Source: Dactylosporangium roseum (lineage in GTDB: Bacteria; Actinomycetota; Actinomycetes; Mycobacteriales; Micromonosporaceae). From it: DNA of 64,000 nucleotides. A program made the translations under genes and the position numbers. Every line of letters starts with the position of its first letter. The first letter of the stretch is position 1. The notes beneath the pieces are model-generated. The model did not search any database. It worked only from the letters and a program-made list of their open reading frames with translations, and was not told where the DNA came from. Where the stretch lies: contig NZ_CP073721.1 of NCBI RefSeq assembly GCF_025264685.1, positions 1,355,001 to 1,419,000 on the forward strand, read 5' to 3'. This document shows positions 38,927 to 47,426 of the stretch, in pieces.

Positions 38927-39439
38927 TTATATGGCGCGGGCGCCGGGGATCGGTGGTCCCTTCGGCGCACCGGGACACGTCTCGCCCAGCTTGCCCGCGA
39001 TCGTGCCGAGTGCGTCGGCGAGCGCGGCGGTCTGAGCCCGGTCGAGGTGGTCGAAGATCAGCCGGCGCACGTCGGCGAGGTGGGCCGGCGCGACCTCGTC
39101 GGCGAACCGGCGGCCGGCCTCGGTGATGCGGGCGATGGTCACCCGTCCGTCGCAGGCGTCGCCGGTCACCTCGACGTATCCGAGGTCGACCAGCTTGCGC
39201 ATGCGGTGACTCAACCGGCTCGCCGTCATGTTCATCTTGCCGGCCAGGTCGGACAGGCGCAGCCCGTCGTCGGCGTGGCTCAGCGCCGCCAGCAGCCCGT
39301 ATTCGACGTGGACCAGGCCGTGCGGACGGAACGTGCGCTCCAGTTCGGGAAATCCGACGAGCACGATGGCGAGCAGCGACAGCCAAGCGCGCTGCTCGGT
39401 GTCGTCCAGCCGCCGTGCCTCGTCGTTCATGCCATCCAT
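38927..39439 (-). CDS. MarR family transcriptional regulator
   Basis: 170 residues (ATG 39430 would give 167). Winged helix with LRLSDLAGKMNMTASRLSHRMRKLVDLGYVEV as recognition region and the wing DGRVTIARITEAGRR. It lies between doxX and the SDR gene, with a strong palindrome over the doxX promoter as its likely operator. Such regulators commonly respond to phenols, quinones or electrophiles; the ligand here is unknown. Confidence 0.9.
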   Translation of the reverse strand: MDGMNDEARRLDDTEQRAWLSLLAIVLVGFPELERTFRPHGLVHVEYGLLAALSHADDGLRLSDLAGKMNMTASRLSHRMRKLVDLGYVEVTGDACDGRVTIARITEAGRRFADEVAPAHLADVRRLIFDHLDRAQTAALADALGTIAGKLGETCPGAPKGPPIPGARAI

Positions 39440-39496
39440 GGTGCCTGGATCTTGCCGGATGGGGCCAATGACGGGTCCGAAACGCGTCAGAACGCG

Positions 39497-39853
39497 TCAG
39501 AAGCGGCCGATCGCGATCACCACGGCGAGGGCGCCGAGGATCACGTTGATCGGGATCACCTGATGTTCCCTGGCGCGCACGTGGTCGGCGACGGCCAGGA
39601 CCATGATGAGCGCGAGGCCGACCGCGGCGAGGGGCGTCAGGATCGTCGCGATCCCGGTCGCCCAGGGCAGGATGAGCCCGAGGCCGCCCAGGATCTCCGT
39701 CGCGCCGATGAACTTGACCGTGCCCGGCGTTCGCCGCTCGACCCACGTCATGTTCTTCGCGAGTTTCTCCTTGGGCTGACCGACTTTCATGGCGCCGGCC
39801 ACGACGAAGGCCGCGCCCAGCAGGCCTTGCAGGATCCACAGGAAGACGTTCAT
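39497..39853 (-). CDS. DoxX family membrane protein
   Basis: 118 residues with four membrane helices and the DoxX pattern (LLGAAFVVAGAMKVGQP, then FIGATEILGGLGLILP). DoxX-like proteins are linked to quinone/thiol redox or detoxification functions. First gene of a three-gene unit with marR and an SDR. Confidence 0.88.
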   Translation of the reverse strand: MNVFLWILQGLLGAAFVVAGAMKVGQPKEKLAKNMTWVERRTPGTVKFIGATEILGGLGLILPWATGIATILTPLAAVGLALIMVLAVADHVRAREHQVIPINVILGALAVVIAIGRF

Positions 39854-39868
39854 TCCGGTTCCTTATGG

Positions 39869-39880
39869 TTGAAGGTTCAA
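39869..39880. promoter_or_regulatory. second operator-like dyad upstream of doxX
   Basis: TTGAAGGTTCAA: 5-bp arms TTGAA/TTCAA around GG, between the doxX -10 box and its start codon. Similar half-sites (TTGA/TCAA) to the palindrome at 39911 suggest a second binding site for the same regulator. Confidence 0.45.
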
Positions 39881-39893
39881 GTTATTGACGCTC

Positions 39894-39924
39894 ACGATAT
39901 GACGGTCGTACTTGACGCGTCAAG
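39894..39924 (-). promoter_or_regulatory. doxX promoter with overlapping palindromic operator
   Basis: On the minus strand TTGACG (39918-39923), an 18-nt spacer and TATCGT (39894-39899) form a good promoter. The -35 box lies inside CTTGACGCGTCAAG (39911-39924), a perfect 14-bp palindrome, so repressor binding would directly block transcription. The marR product is the obvious candidate. Confidence 0.65.
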
Positions 39925-40078
39925 CATTGCTCCGGGGTCGACCGGCACCGATGGGTCGTCGGGTGGGTCGCCGGGCGCATGCCGTCATCCTCCGGCCCAC
40001 CCGGCCGCCGGTCATGGGACGAAATGTCCCGACGTCCGGGTGACGGAGGTTCACCCAGGGTCAGCCGACCGTGGCGGC

Positions 40079-40495
40079 ATGGATACCACTTCCAGCTCGA
40101 TGCGGCAGCGGTCCCGCTGGATCACCAGCTTTGCCGTCTTCGGTGGCAGCATGATGATCGTCATCGGCATCTTCCAGATCGTGGTAGGCCTGACCGCGAT
40201 CTTCGAGGACACCTTCTACGTGCTCAGTGACAACTACCTCTTCGGCTTCGACGTGAGCACCTGGGGCTGGATTCACCTCGCGCTCGGTGTGATCGTCGCC
40301 GCCGGAGGCGTCGGGGTCCTCGTCGGGCAGGTGTGGGCACGCGTGCTCGGTATCGTGCTGGCCGCGCTGAGCGCCGTCGCCAACTTCCTGTTCCTGCCCT
40401 ACTATCCGCTGTGGTCGATGCTGATCATCGCCGCCGACGTCGCGGTGATCTGGGCCCTGACGAAGTATGGGCGCGACGAGGCCATCGTCACCTAG
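40079..40495 (+). CDS. DUF7144-like small membrane protein
   Basis: 138 residues from ATG 40079 with four membrane helices (about 18-40, 62-82, 87-105, 112-132) and the motif LSDNYLFGFDVSTWGWIHLALGVIV, seen in a widespread actinobacterial membrane family. Function unknown. Divergent from the doxX operon. Confidence 0.78.
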   Translation: MDTTSSSMRQRSRWITSFAVFGGSMMIVIGIFQIVVGLTAIFEDTFYVLSDNYLFGFDVSTWGWIHLALGVIVAAGGVGVLVGQVWARVLGIVLAALSAVANFLFLPYYPLWSMLIIAADVAVIWALTKYGRDEAIVT

Positions 40496-40550
40496 GACCG
40501 TGTGGCCGGCCCACATGTGACCCGGCGCCACTCGGTGCGACCATGCGGTG

Positions 40551-41561
40551 ATGCACGTCACTACACGCGGGCCGATCGACGGTCCACCCGTCTTGCTCAT
40601 CCACGGCAACTGCTCCTCGTCGGGCTATTGGGAGCCCCTGATCCGTCACCTGCCGTCCGGGTGGCGGATCGTCGCGCCCGACCTGCGCGGCTACGGCGCC
40701 TCGGAGGCGTTGCCCGTCGACGCCACGCGGGGACTGCGCGACTTCGCCGACGACGTCGCCGGTCTGCTCGACTCCTTCGGCGGCGCGCGGCCGGTCGTCG
40801 TGGGGCACTCGCTGGGCGGGGGCGTGGCGATGCAGTTGCTGCTCGACCACCCCGACTCGATCGCCGCCCTGGTGCTCGAGTCGCCCGTCTCGCCGTACGG
40901 CTTCGGCGGCACCCGGGACCTGGACGGCACGCCCACCACACCCGACTTCGCCGGCACCGGCGGCGGCTCGGCCAACCCCGACTTCGTCCGCCTGCTCGCC
41001 GCCAAGGACCGCGGGACCGGCGAGCAGGCCAGCCCGCGCAACGTCATGCGGGCGTTCTACGTCGCCGCGCCGGAGTCCTTCGGCGCCGACGAGGAGCTCC
41101 TGCTCGACACCATGCTGTCGACGGCGACGGGCGAGGACAACTACCCGGGGGACGCCTCGGCGAGCGAGCACTGGCCCAACGCCGGCCCCGGCACCCGCGG
41201 CGTCCTCAACACCTTGTCACCGCGCTGGGTGAACCTGTCCGGCATCGTCGACCTGCCGGTCAAGCCGCCGATCACCTGGATCCGCGGCGACAAGGACGCG
41301 ATCGTGTCCGACGCGTCGTTCTTCGACCTGGCGCAGCTCGGCAAACTCGGCCTGGTCCCCGGCTGGCCGGGCGACGAGGCGTGCCCGCCGCAGCCGATGG
41401 TGGGCCAGACCCGGGCGGTGCTGCAGCGGTACGAGCGGAACGGCGGCACCTTCCGCGAGATCGTCTACGACGACTGCGGCCACTCGCCGCACATCGAGCG
41501 GCCGGCCGAGTTCGCCGCCGTGCTGAAGGAGGTCGTCGGCGCTGCGAGGGTCCGTCAGTAG
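40551..41561 (+). CDS. alpha/beta hydrolase
   Basis: 336 residues from ATG 40551 (GTG 40548 possible). Oxyanion-hole HGNCSSSGYW, nucleophile Ser87 in VVGHSLGGG, Asp in WIRGDKDAIV and His in DDCGHSPHIERP complete the triad. Substrate unknown. Confidence 0.88.
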   Translation: MHVTTRGPIDGPPVLLIHGNCSSSGYWEPLIRHLPSGWRIVAPDLRGYGASEALPVDATRGLRDFADDVAGLLDSFGGARPVVVGHSLGGGVAMQLLLDHPDSIAALVLESPVSPYGFGGTRDLDGTPTTPDFAGTGGGSANPDFVRLLAAKDRGTGEQASPRNVMRAFYVAAPESFGADEELLLDTMLSTATGEDNYPGDASASEHWPNAGPGTRGVLNTLSPRWVNLSGIVDLPVKPPITWIRGDKDAIVSDASFFDLAQLGKLGLVPGWPGDEACPPQPMVGQTRAVLQRYERNGGTFREIVYDDCGHSPHIERPAEFAAVLKEVVGAARVRQ

Positions 41562-41621
41562 GGCGGTGGTGTCCGGCGAGGTCGCGGTGCCGCCGACCTT
41601 GACACCCCTTAGAGTCTTCGC

Positions 41622-42122
41622 GTGGATCTGACCGACAGCAGCGGGCTGGTCTCGCTCCTCGCCGGCGCCGCGGTGATCATCGGTGTCGTCGGGGTCGTCG
41701 TCCCCATGCTCCCCGGCCTGGTCCTGTGCTGGGCCGGGGTGATGGTGTGGGCGCTTTTCGGCGGTCACGGCGCCGTCGGCTGGACGGTCGCCGTCGCGGC
41801 CACCGTCGTGCTGGCGCTGGGCCTCGTCGCGAAGTACCTCGTGCCGGGACGCAACCTGAAGCGCGCCGGGGTGTCCAACCTCACCCTGCTGCTCGGCGGC
41901 GTCTGCGGCCTCGTCGGCTTCTTCGTCATCCCGGTCGTCGGCCTGGTGATCGGCTTCGTGCTCGGGGTCTACGTGGTCGAGCAGATCCGGCAGAAGGACG
42001 CGCGCCGCGCGTGGACGTCGACCAAACACGCCCTCAAGGCCGCCGGCGTGTCGATGCTCATCGAGCTCGCCACCGCGCTGGTCATCGCCGGCATCTGGGT
42101 CACCGGCCTGCTGATGGTGTGA
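41622..42122 (+). CDS. DUF456 family membrane protein
   Basis: 166 residues, GTG start, four to five hydrophobic helices and the glycine-rich hairpin GLVGFFVIPVVGLVIGFVLGVYV characteristic of DUF456. A -10 box TAGAGT (41610-41615) lies 6 nt before the GTG and predicts a leaderless mRNA. Function unknown. Confidence 0.8.
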   Translation: MDLTDSSGLVSLLAGAAVIIGVVGVVVPMLPGLVLCWAGVMVWALFGGHGAVGWTVAVAATVVLALGLVAKYLVPGRNLKRAGVSNLTLLLGGVCGLVGFFVIPVVGLVIGFVLGVYVVEQIRQKDARRAWTSTKHALKAAGVSMLIELATALVIAGIWVTGLLMV

Positions 42123-42167
42123 AATCTCGCTACGGATTTTGTCCTAGGCGTCTGGCAAAGTGACGGG

Positions 42168-42941
42168 ATGGAGATCGGTCGGCACATCGACGCCCTGGAG
42201 CGCGCCGGGCTGGACTTCGTCGACGCGGCGGAGAAGGCCGGGTTCGACGCACCCGTTCCCACCTGTCCCGAGTGGACCGTTCGAGAGCTGGTGCACCACG
42301 TCGGTTATGTCCATCGCTGGGCCGCCACCTACGTCCGGGAGTGCCGCACGGTGGTGCTGACCGACGACGAGGAGGAGGCCGCCGTCGGCCCGATGCCGGG
42401 CGACGCCGACCTCGTCGCCTGGTTCCAGGCCGGACACGCCGAGCTGGTCGACCTGCTGCGCGCCGCGCCCGGCGACCTCACCTGCTGGCACTTCCTGCCC
42501 GCGCCGTCGCCGCTGGCGTTCTGGGCCCGTCGGCAGGCCCACGAGACGACCATTCACCGGGCCGACCTACAGGGTGCCGTCGGCACGATCGGGGGTGTCG
42601 ATGCCGACGTCGGCATCGACGGCATCGACGAGCTGCTCATGGGGTTCTACGGCTCGCGTGGCGGTCGTCGCCTGCGCGCCGAGGCGCCGTGCACGCTCTC
42701 GGTCGGCGTGACCGACGGGGCCTGCTGCGCCGGCCCCCACGCGTGGACCGTCCACATAGGGCCGGAGGGCGCGGAGATCAGCCGCGGCGACCCGGACGCC
42801 GCCGACTGCACGCTCCGCGGCCCGGCCAGCGATCTCTACCTGGCGTTGTGGAACCGGCGCGCCACCGCCGACCTCCACGTTGACGGCGACCCGGCGGTCC
42901 TCGACCTCTGGCGCTCGCGGGCCGCGATCCGCTGGACCTGA
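42168..42941 (+). CDS. maleylpyruvate isomerase family (mycothiol-dependent, DinB-like) protein
   Basis: 257 residues. The N-terminal DinB-like four-helix bundle has the typical PTCPEWTVRELVHHVGYVHRW and FWARRQAHETTIHRAD, with the three metal-ligand positions (His, Glu, His) in place; a C-terminal MDMPI-type domain follows. Family members use mycothiol, consistent with an actinobacterium. Substrate unknown. Confidence 0.85.
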   Translation: MEIGRHIDALERAGLDFVDAAEKAGFDAPVPTCPEWTVRELVHHVGYVHRWAATYVRECRTVVLTDDEEEAAVGPMPGDADLVAWFQAGHAELVDLLRAAPGDLTCWHFLPAPSPLAFWARRQAHETTIHRADLQGAVGTIGGVDADVGIDGIDELLMGFYGSRGGRRLRAEAPCTLSVGVTDGACCAGPHAWTVHIGPEGAEISRGDPDAADCTLRGPASDLYLALWNRRATADLHVDGDPAVLDLWRSRAAIRWT

Positions 42942-42971
42942 TTTCTTGTCGTAGCGGTCCTGACGCGGCGC

Positions 42972-43240
42972 ACGACGGTCGCCACGAGTTCGTCTTCGGG
43001 TCGTGGCGCATCACAAACCGGATGGAGCCGAGGACTTCGAGGGCTTCAAGCTCCGCCGGTTCGACCCCGTGGCCGGGGTGTGGCGCATATGGTGGGCATC
43101 GAGCCGGAGCGCCGGGCTGTGGCGGGCCCAAGCGCCCCCTGGCCGGCCGGTGAAGCACCGCCGGATCGGCGGACACGGTCCGCTGGGCGCCGGCGTTCGC
43201 CGAGGACGGCGGCGCGACGTGTCGCACCAACTGAACCATG
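42972..43240 (+). pseudogene. decayed gene fragment
   Basis: Two recognisable pieces in different frames: DGRHEFVFGSWRITNR (from 42974) and, after a frame change near 43003, FEGFKLRRFDPVAGVWRIWWASS. Together they look like the start and middle of a small DUF1579-like protein with the intervening ~60 residues deleted, followed by a frame-shifted remainder. A complete 105-residue frame exists from 43003, but only its first third looks protein-like. The rest of the 42942-43348 gap holds nothing recognised. Confidence 0.45.
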
Positions 43241-43348
43241 AATGTGACTCGGGTGGTGAGCGGTGTTCACCGGAAGCACTCACCGGCCCGGCTCCGGCGG
43301 CATGGGATACTCGCCGGTAACTTGAGCGGTCGTCAGGGAGGTCGTGCG

Positions 43349-45136
43349 GTGGGGCGCGAGTTTGGATCCGTGGGCGTGGTGGGTCTTGGCACCATGGGCG
43401 CCGGCATCGTCGAGGTCTTCGCCCGCAACGGGCTGGCGGTGACCGCGGTCGAGGTCGGCGACGCGGCCCTGCGCCGGGGCGCGGAGACACTGCGGGGCTC
43501 GATCGACCGCGCGGTGAACCGCGGCAAGCTCTCCGCCGAGGACCGCGACACGCTGCTCGGTCACGTGACGTTCACCGTCGGGCTCGACGCCCTGCGTGAC
43601 GTCGACCTGGTGGTCGAGGCGGTGCCCGAGCACCTCGACCTCAAGCGGCGGATCTTCGCCGAGCTCGACCGGGTCTGCAAGCCCGGGACGATCCTCGCGA
43701 CCAACACCTCCAGTCTCTCGGTCACCGAGATCTCCGTCGCGACCAGCCGGCCCGACCAGGTGGTCGGCATGCACTTCTTCAACCCGGCGCCGATCATGAA
43801 GCTCGTCGAGGTGGTGCGCACGGTCGTCACCGCCGAGGACGTCGTCGCCGACGTCGAGGCGCTCTGCACGCGGCTCGGCAAGGTCGACGTGACCATCAAC
43901 GACCGGGCCGGCTTCATCGCCAACGCGCTCCTGTTCGGCTACCTCAACCAGGCCGTTTCGATGGTCGAGGCCAAATACGCCACCCGCGAGGGCGTCGACG
44001 CCGCGATGAAGCTGGGTTGCGGCCTGCCGATGGGGCCGCTCGCCCTGATGGACCTGATCGGGCTCGACACGGCCTACGAGATCCTCGACACGATGTACCG
44101 GCGGGGCGGGCGCGACCGCCGTCACGCACCGGTCCCGCTGATCAAGCAGATGGTGACCGCCGGGCTGCTGGGGCGGAAGTCGGGGCGGGGCTTCTACACG
44201 TATGAGAAGCCCGGCTCGCCGGTGGTCGTGCCCGACGAGTTCACGCCGCGCGCCGACGCCGGGACGGCCGGCGCCGCCCGCGACGTCGCCAAGGTCGGGG
44301 TCGTCGGCTCCGGCACGATGGCGACGGGCATCATCGAGGTCTTCGCCAAGGCCGGGTTCGAGGTCGTGTCGGTGACCCGCGGTGCCGAGAAGTCGGCCCG
44401 GGCCTGCGAGGCGCTGAAGACGTCGCTGAACAAGGGCGTGGTCCGCGGCAAGCTGACCGAGGAGCAGCGCGACGCGACGATCGGCCGGATCACCTGGTCG
44501 GCGACGCTCGAGCACCTGTCCGACGTCGACCTGGTCGTCGAGGCGGTGGTCGAGGAGCTGTCGGTCAAGAAGGCGCTGTTCGCGTCGCTCGACGAGATCT
44601 GCAAGCCGGGTGTCGTCCTGGCCACCACCACGTCGAGCCTGCCGGTCATCGAGTGCGCGGTGGCGACCGAGCGGCCGGCCGACGTGGTGGGCCTGCACTT
44701 CTTCAACCCGGCGCCGGTCATGGGCCTGGTCGAGGTCGTGCGCACGATCCGCGCGTCCGACGAGACGGTGGCGACGGCGACGGCGGTCTGCCGCGCGCTG
44801 GCCAAGCACGCGGTGGTCTGCGCCGACCGCTCGGGCTTCGTGGTCAACGCGCTGCTGTTCCCGTATCTCAACGACGCGGTCAAGATGGTCGAGGCCTCCT
44901 ACTCCACGGCCGACGACATCGACCACGCGATGAAGCTCGGCTGTGGCTACCCGATGGGTCCGTTCGAGCTCCTCGACGTGGTCGGCCTCGACGTGTCGCT
45001 GGCCATCCAGCGCGAGCTCTACCTAGAGTTTCGCGAGCCAGGCTTCGCCCCCGCCCCGCTGCTCGAGCACCTGGTGACCGCCGGCTACCTGGGCCGCAAG
45101 GTCGGCCGCGGCTTCCGCGACTACTCGAAGCGCTGA
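43349..45136 (+). CDS. tandem-fused 3-hydroxyacyl-CoA dehydrogenase
   Basis: 595 residues from GTG 43349, which has GGGAGG upstream. It consists of two complete 3-hydroxyacyl-CoA dehydrogenase units joined by a short linker (about 290-310). Unit 1 has GLGTMGAG, TNTSSLSVTEI, GMHFFNPAP and GFIANALLF; unit 2 has GSGTMATG, TTTSSLPVIEC, GLHFFNPAP and GFVVNALLF. Both keep the catalytic His and the Asn of the GFxxN motif, so both may be active. There is no enoyl-CoA hydratase domain. Confidence 0.9.
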   Translation: MGREFGSVGVVGLGTMGAGIVEVFARNGLAVTAVEVGDAALRRGAETLRGSIDRAVNRGKLSAEDRDTLLGHVTFTVGLDALRDVDLVVEAVPEHLDLKRRIFAELDRVCKPGTILATNTSSLSVTEISVATSRPDQVVGMHFFNPAPIMKLVEVVRTVVTAEDVVADVEALCTRLGKVDVTINDRAGFIANALLFGYLNQAVSMVEAKYATREGVDAAMKLGCGLPMGPLALMDLIGLDTAYEILDTMYRRGGRDRRHAPVPLIKQMVTAGLLGRKSGRGFYTYEKPGSPVVVPDEFTPRADAGTAGAARDVAKVGVVGSGTMATGIIEVFAKAGFEVVSVTRGAEKSARACEALKTSLNKGVVRGKLTEEQRDATIGRITWSATLEHLSDVDLVVEAVVEELSVKKALFASLDEICKPGVVLATTTSSLPVIECAVATERPADVVGLHFFNPAPVMGLVEVVRTIRASDETVATATAVCRALAKHAVVCADRSGFVVNALLFPYLNDAVKMVEASYSTADDIDHAMKLGCGYPMGPFELLDVVGLDVSLAIQRELYLEFREPGFAPAPLLEHLVTAGYLGRKVGRGFRDYSKR

Positions 45137-45227
45137 CCGGAGACCCGGGCGGCATCAGCGAGTTCAGGCGCCCCGCCGCCGAGCACCGGATCCGATCGGT
45201 GGGGTGAATGATCGGTACGCTGAAGAG

Positions 45228-45557
45228 GTGAGTCCCCGTCGCAATCATTCTCGCCGCGACGCCGAGCCTGAGCCGCTCGACGTCGAGCGCATCAAGCGTG
45301 GCGTCGGCGGGGTGCAGGCGTGGAGCGACGGGGACTGGCAGGTGCGCACCATCCCCGCGGGCGCTGCCGCCAAGCCGTACCGCTGCCCGGGATGCGACCA
45401 CGAGATCGCTCCCGGGATTCCGCACGTCGTGGCCTGGCCCGCCGACGAGCGCGGTGATCTCACCGACCGGCGGCACTGGCACACAGGGTGCTGGCGCGCT
45501 CGCGACCGCCGGACCCCCAACGTCCAGCGGTCGCGGAGCGCACCCCGCTACGGGTGA
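45228..45557 (+). CDS. small Cys/His-rich conserved actinobacterial protein
   Basis: 109 residues from GTG 45228. A zinc-ribbon-like pattern is seen: YRCPGCDHEI, then HVVAWP and RRHWHTGCW, preceded by a basic N-terminus and DVERIKRGVGGVQAWSDGDWQVR. TACGCT lies 6 nt before the GTG, again predicting a leaderless mRNA. Often annotated as an ATP/GTP-binding protein in actinobacteria, though no P-loop is visible. Its stop overlaps the convergent glycosyltransferase gene by 10 nt. Confidence 0.75.
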   Translation: MSPRRNHSRRDAEPEPLDVERIKRGVGGVQAWSDGDWQVRTIPAGAAAKPYRCPGCDHEIAPGIPHVVAWPADERGDLTDRRHWHTGCWRARDRRTPNVQRSRSAPRYG

Positions 45558-46549
45558 CGGTCGCCGACCGTTTCCGCCGGGGCGGGAGCCGCCGAAACCG
45601 GCGCCGGTGGCGACTGCGCCGGGACGGCCGGCACCACCGGCGTCGGGGCGGGCCAGCCCGCCAGCCAGGTCGCCCGCTGCCGCCAGACGTCACGCCAGCC
45701 CTTGCCGGCCAGTGCGCGTAGCAGGACGCCGGCGCGCAGCAGGAGCCGGGCCTTCTTGGCGCGGCCGGCCGGCCAGCGCAGCCGGACGTAGGTCGTTTTG
45801 CCGCGCAGCACCATGATCCGCTTGTTCACCGTGCTCGACGCGGCGCCGCCGATGTGGAGCAGTTGGGCGTCGGGGACCAGGACCGGGCGGGCGCCGCGCT
45901 CGCGAGCCCGGGCGCTCAGGTCGATGTCCTCGCTGTACATGAAGTAGTCCGGCGTGAACCCGCCGAGTTCCTCCCACAGCGGACGGTCGATGAGCAGCAG
46001 GCAGCCCGAGACCGCCGGCACCTCGCCGCCGATCGCACGGTCCAGCGCCGGCAGCTCGTCCGGGTTGAACCGGGCCGACTTGCGAAAGACCGAGGACAGG
46101 CCGGTCGCGAAGCAGAGGTACCCCCACAGGCTCGGCAGCGCGTGCACCGAGTGCCCGTCGTCGGTCCGGTCCGCGCGGAGCGTCCGGCCGGTGTAGATCC
46201 GGTGGTCCGGGTGTGTCGCGGCGAATTCGATCAGGGTGCGGATGACGTCGCCGATCGGCTCGGTGTCCGGGTTGATGAGCAGGATCCAGCGGCCCCGGGC
46301 GTGTGCCGCGCCGAGGTTCACCGCGTTGCCGAAGCCGGCGTTGGTCGGCTGGCGCAGGACCCGGACCTCCGGGAACGCATGCTGGACGGCGGCCGCCGAG
46401 TTGTCGGTCGACGCGTTGTCGACCACGATCACCTCGATCGGCACCACCGTGCCCGCCTGTAGGGCCGCGAGGTTCTTGAGCGTGTGTTCGCGGGTGTTGT
46501 ACGAGACGAGGACGACGCTGACGAGCGGGTCCTGGTTACGGCTGTTCAC
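45548..46549 (-). CDS. family 2 glycosyltransferase (rhamnosyltransferase-like)
   Basis: 333 residues from GTG 46549. GT-A fold signatures: VSVVLVSYNTREHTLKNL, VVDNASTDNSAAAV, INPDTEPIGDV (metal-binding DxD-like) and the acceptor-site SGCLLLIDRPLWEELGGF / FMYSEDIDLSARARERG. Pro/Ala-rich C-terminal tail. Last gene of an operon; the start overlaps the preceding gene by 4 nt. Confidence 0.9.
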   Translation of the reverse strand: MNSRNQDPLVSVVLVSYNTREHTLKNLAALQAGTVVPIEVIVVDNASTDNSAAAVQHAFPEVRVLRQPTNAGFGNAVNLGAAHARGRWILLINPDTEPIGDVIRTLIEFAATHPDHRIYTGRTLRADRTDDGHSVHALPSLWGYLCFATGLSSVFRKSARFNPDELPALDRAIGGEVPAVSGCLLLIDRPLWEELGGFTPDYFMYSEDIDLSARARERGARPVLVPDAQLLHIGGAASSTVNKRIMVLRGKTTYVRLRWPAGRAKKARLLLRAGVLLRALAGKGWRDVWRQRATWLAGWPAPTPVVPAVPAQSPPAPVSAAPAPAETVGDRHP

Positions 46550-47409
46550 TGCGAGACTCCGACGCTGGTGCGAGTGGACGAGTCGTGGCCCCAGCCGACC
46601 TGGCTCCGGCGGGCGGCACGCGAAGCGGCGACGGTCAGAGCGACGTAGCCCACGGCCGCCGGCAACAGCCAGGGCCGGGGAAGGACCACGTCGCGCAGCC
46701 ACGAGGAGCGCGCCGCCGGGCGGGCGGCACCCGCGGCGCGCAGAGCGGCATTACCCGCGCGCACCCGCGCCAAACGTCGAACCAGGTCGGAAGTGCGCCG
46801 CGGGGTCTCCACGACCGCCACCACGGCCGGTGTCTCGGCCTTCTCGCCGGGTCCGAAGAGCCCGTCGAGGAACAGGTCGTCGGCGACGACCTCCGGGAAC
46901 GTGTCGAAGCGGGCGCGTCCCGCTGCGGACAGCATGACGACACCGCGGCCGTAGAGGGCGTCACGGTACGCCGGGAGCCGCCCGTTGATCGCGCTGTGCG
47001 CCCGGACGAGCAACGGCCGCTTGCGGGTGTCCAGGGTCCGGTGCGCGGTCGCGGCGAGGAGTCCCGGTGTCGAGGACAGGAAGGCCGCCAGCGCGCGGAT
47101 GTCAGCGGCGGTCAGCGGGATGTCGGCGTCGAGGTACACGCGCGGGAAGCCCACCGCGACCGCGTCACCGGCGTTGAGCGCGGCGGACTTGCCCGGCTCC
47201 GGGCGATCGACGACCCGGACACCGGGACGCGCGGCGGCGACCGCGGCGGTGTCGTCGGAGCAGCCGTTGGCCACGACGGTGATGTCGATGTCCGGGGCGA
47301 GCAGTCCGTCGAGGCACCGGCCGATCACGGCTGCCTCGTTGTGGGCGGCGATCACGACCGAGATCGACCGCCGAAGGCGCCGGTCGGTGGGGGAAGGGTC
47401 CGAGGTCAC
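46546..47409 (-). CDS. family 2 glycosyltransferase
   Basis: 287 residues from GTG 47409. Begins SISVVIAAHNEAAVIGRCLDGL, with VVANGCSDDTAA, PGKSAALNAGD and YLDADI (DxD metal site). A C-terminal hydrophobic helix (LLPAAVGYVALTVAAS) may anchor it. Part of the polysaccharide operon, 18 nt after the Wzy-like gene. Confidence 0.88.
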   Translation of the reverse strand: MTSDPSPTDRRLRRSISVVIAAHNEAAVIGRCLDGLLAPDIDITVVANGCSDDTAAVAAARPGVRVVDRPEPGKSAALNAGDAVAVGFPRVYLDADIPLTAADIRALAAFLSSTPGLLAATAHRTLDTRKRPLLVRAHSAINGRLPAYRDALYGRGVVMLSAAGRARFDTFPEVVADDLFLDGLFGPGEKAETPAVVAVVETPRRTSDLVRRLARVRAGNAALRAAGAARPAARSSWLRDVVLPRPWLLPAAVGYVALTVAASRAARRSQVGWGHDSSTRTSVGVSQ

Positions 47410-47426
47410 TGATGGCTCCAAGAGAG

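Noticed and set aside
38648..40078. Upstream extension of the DUF7144 frame to 615 codons
   Set aside because: The extra part is antisense to marR, doxX and the SDR gene; the protein-like part starts at ATG 40079.
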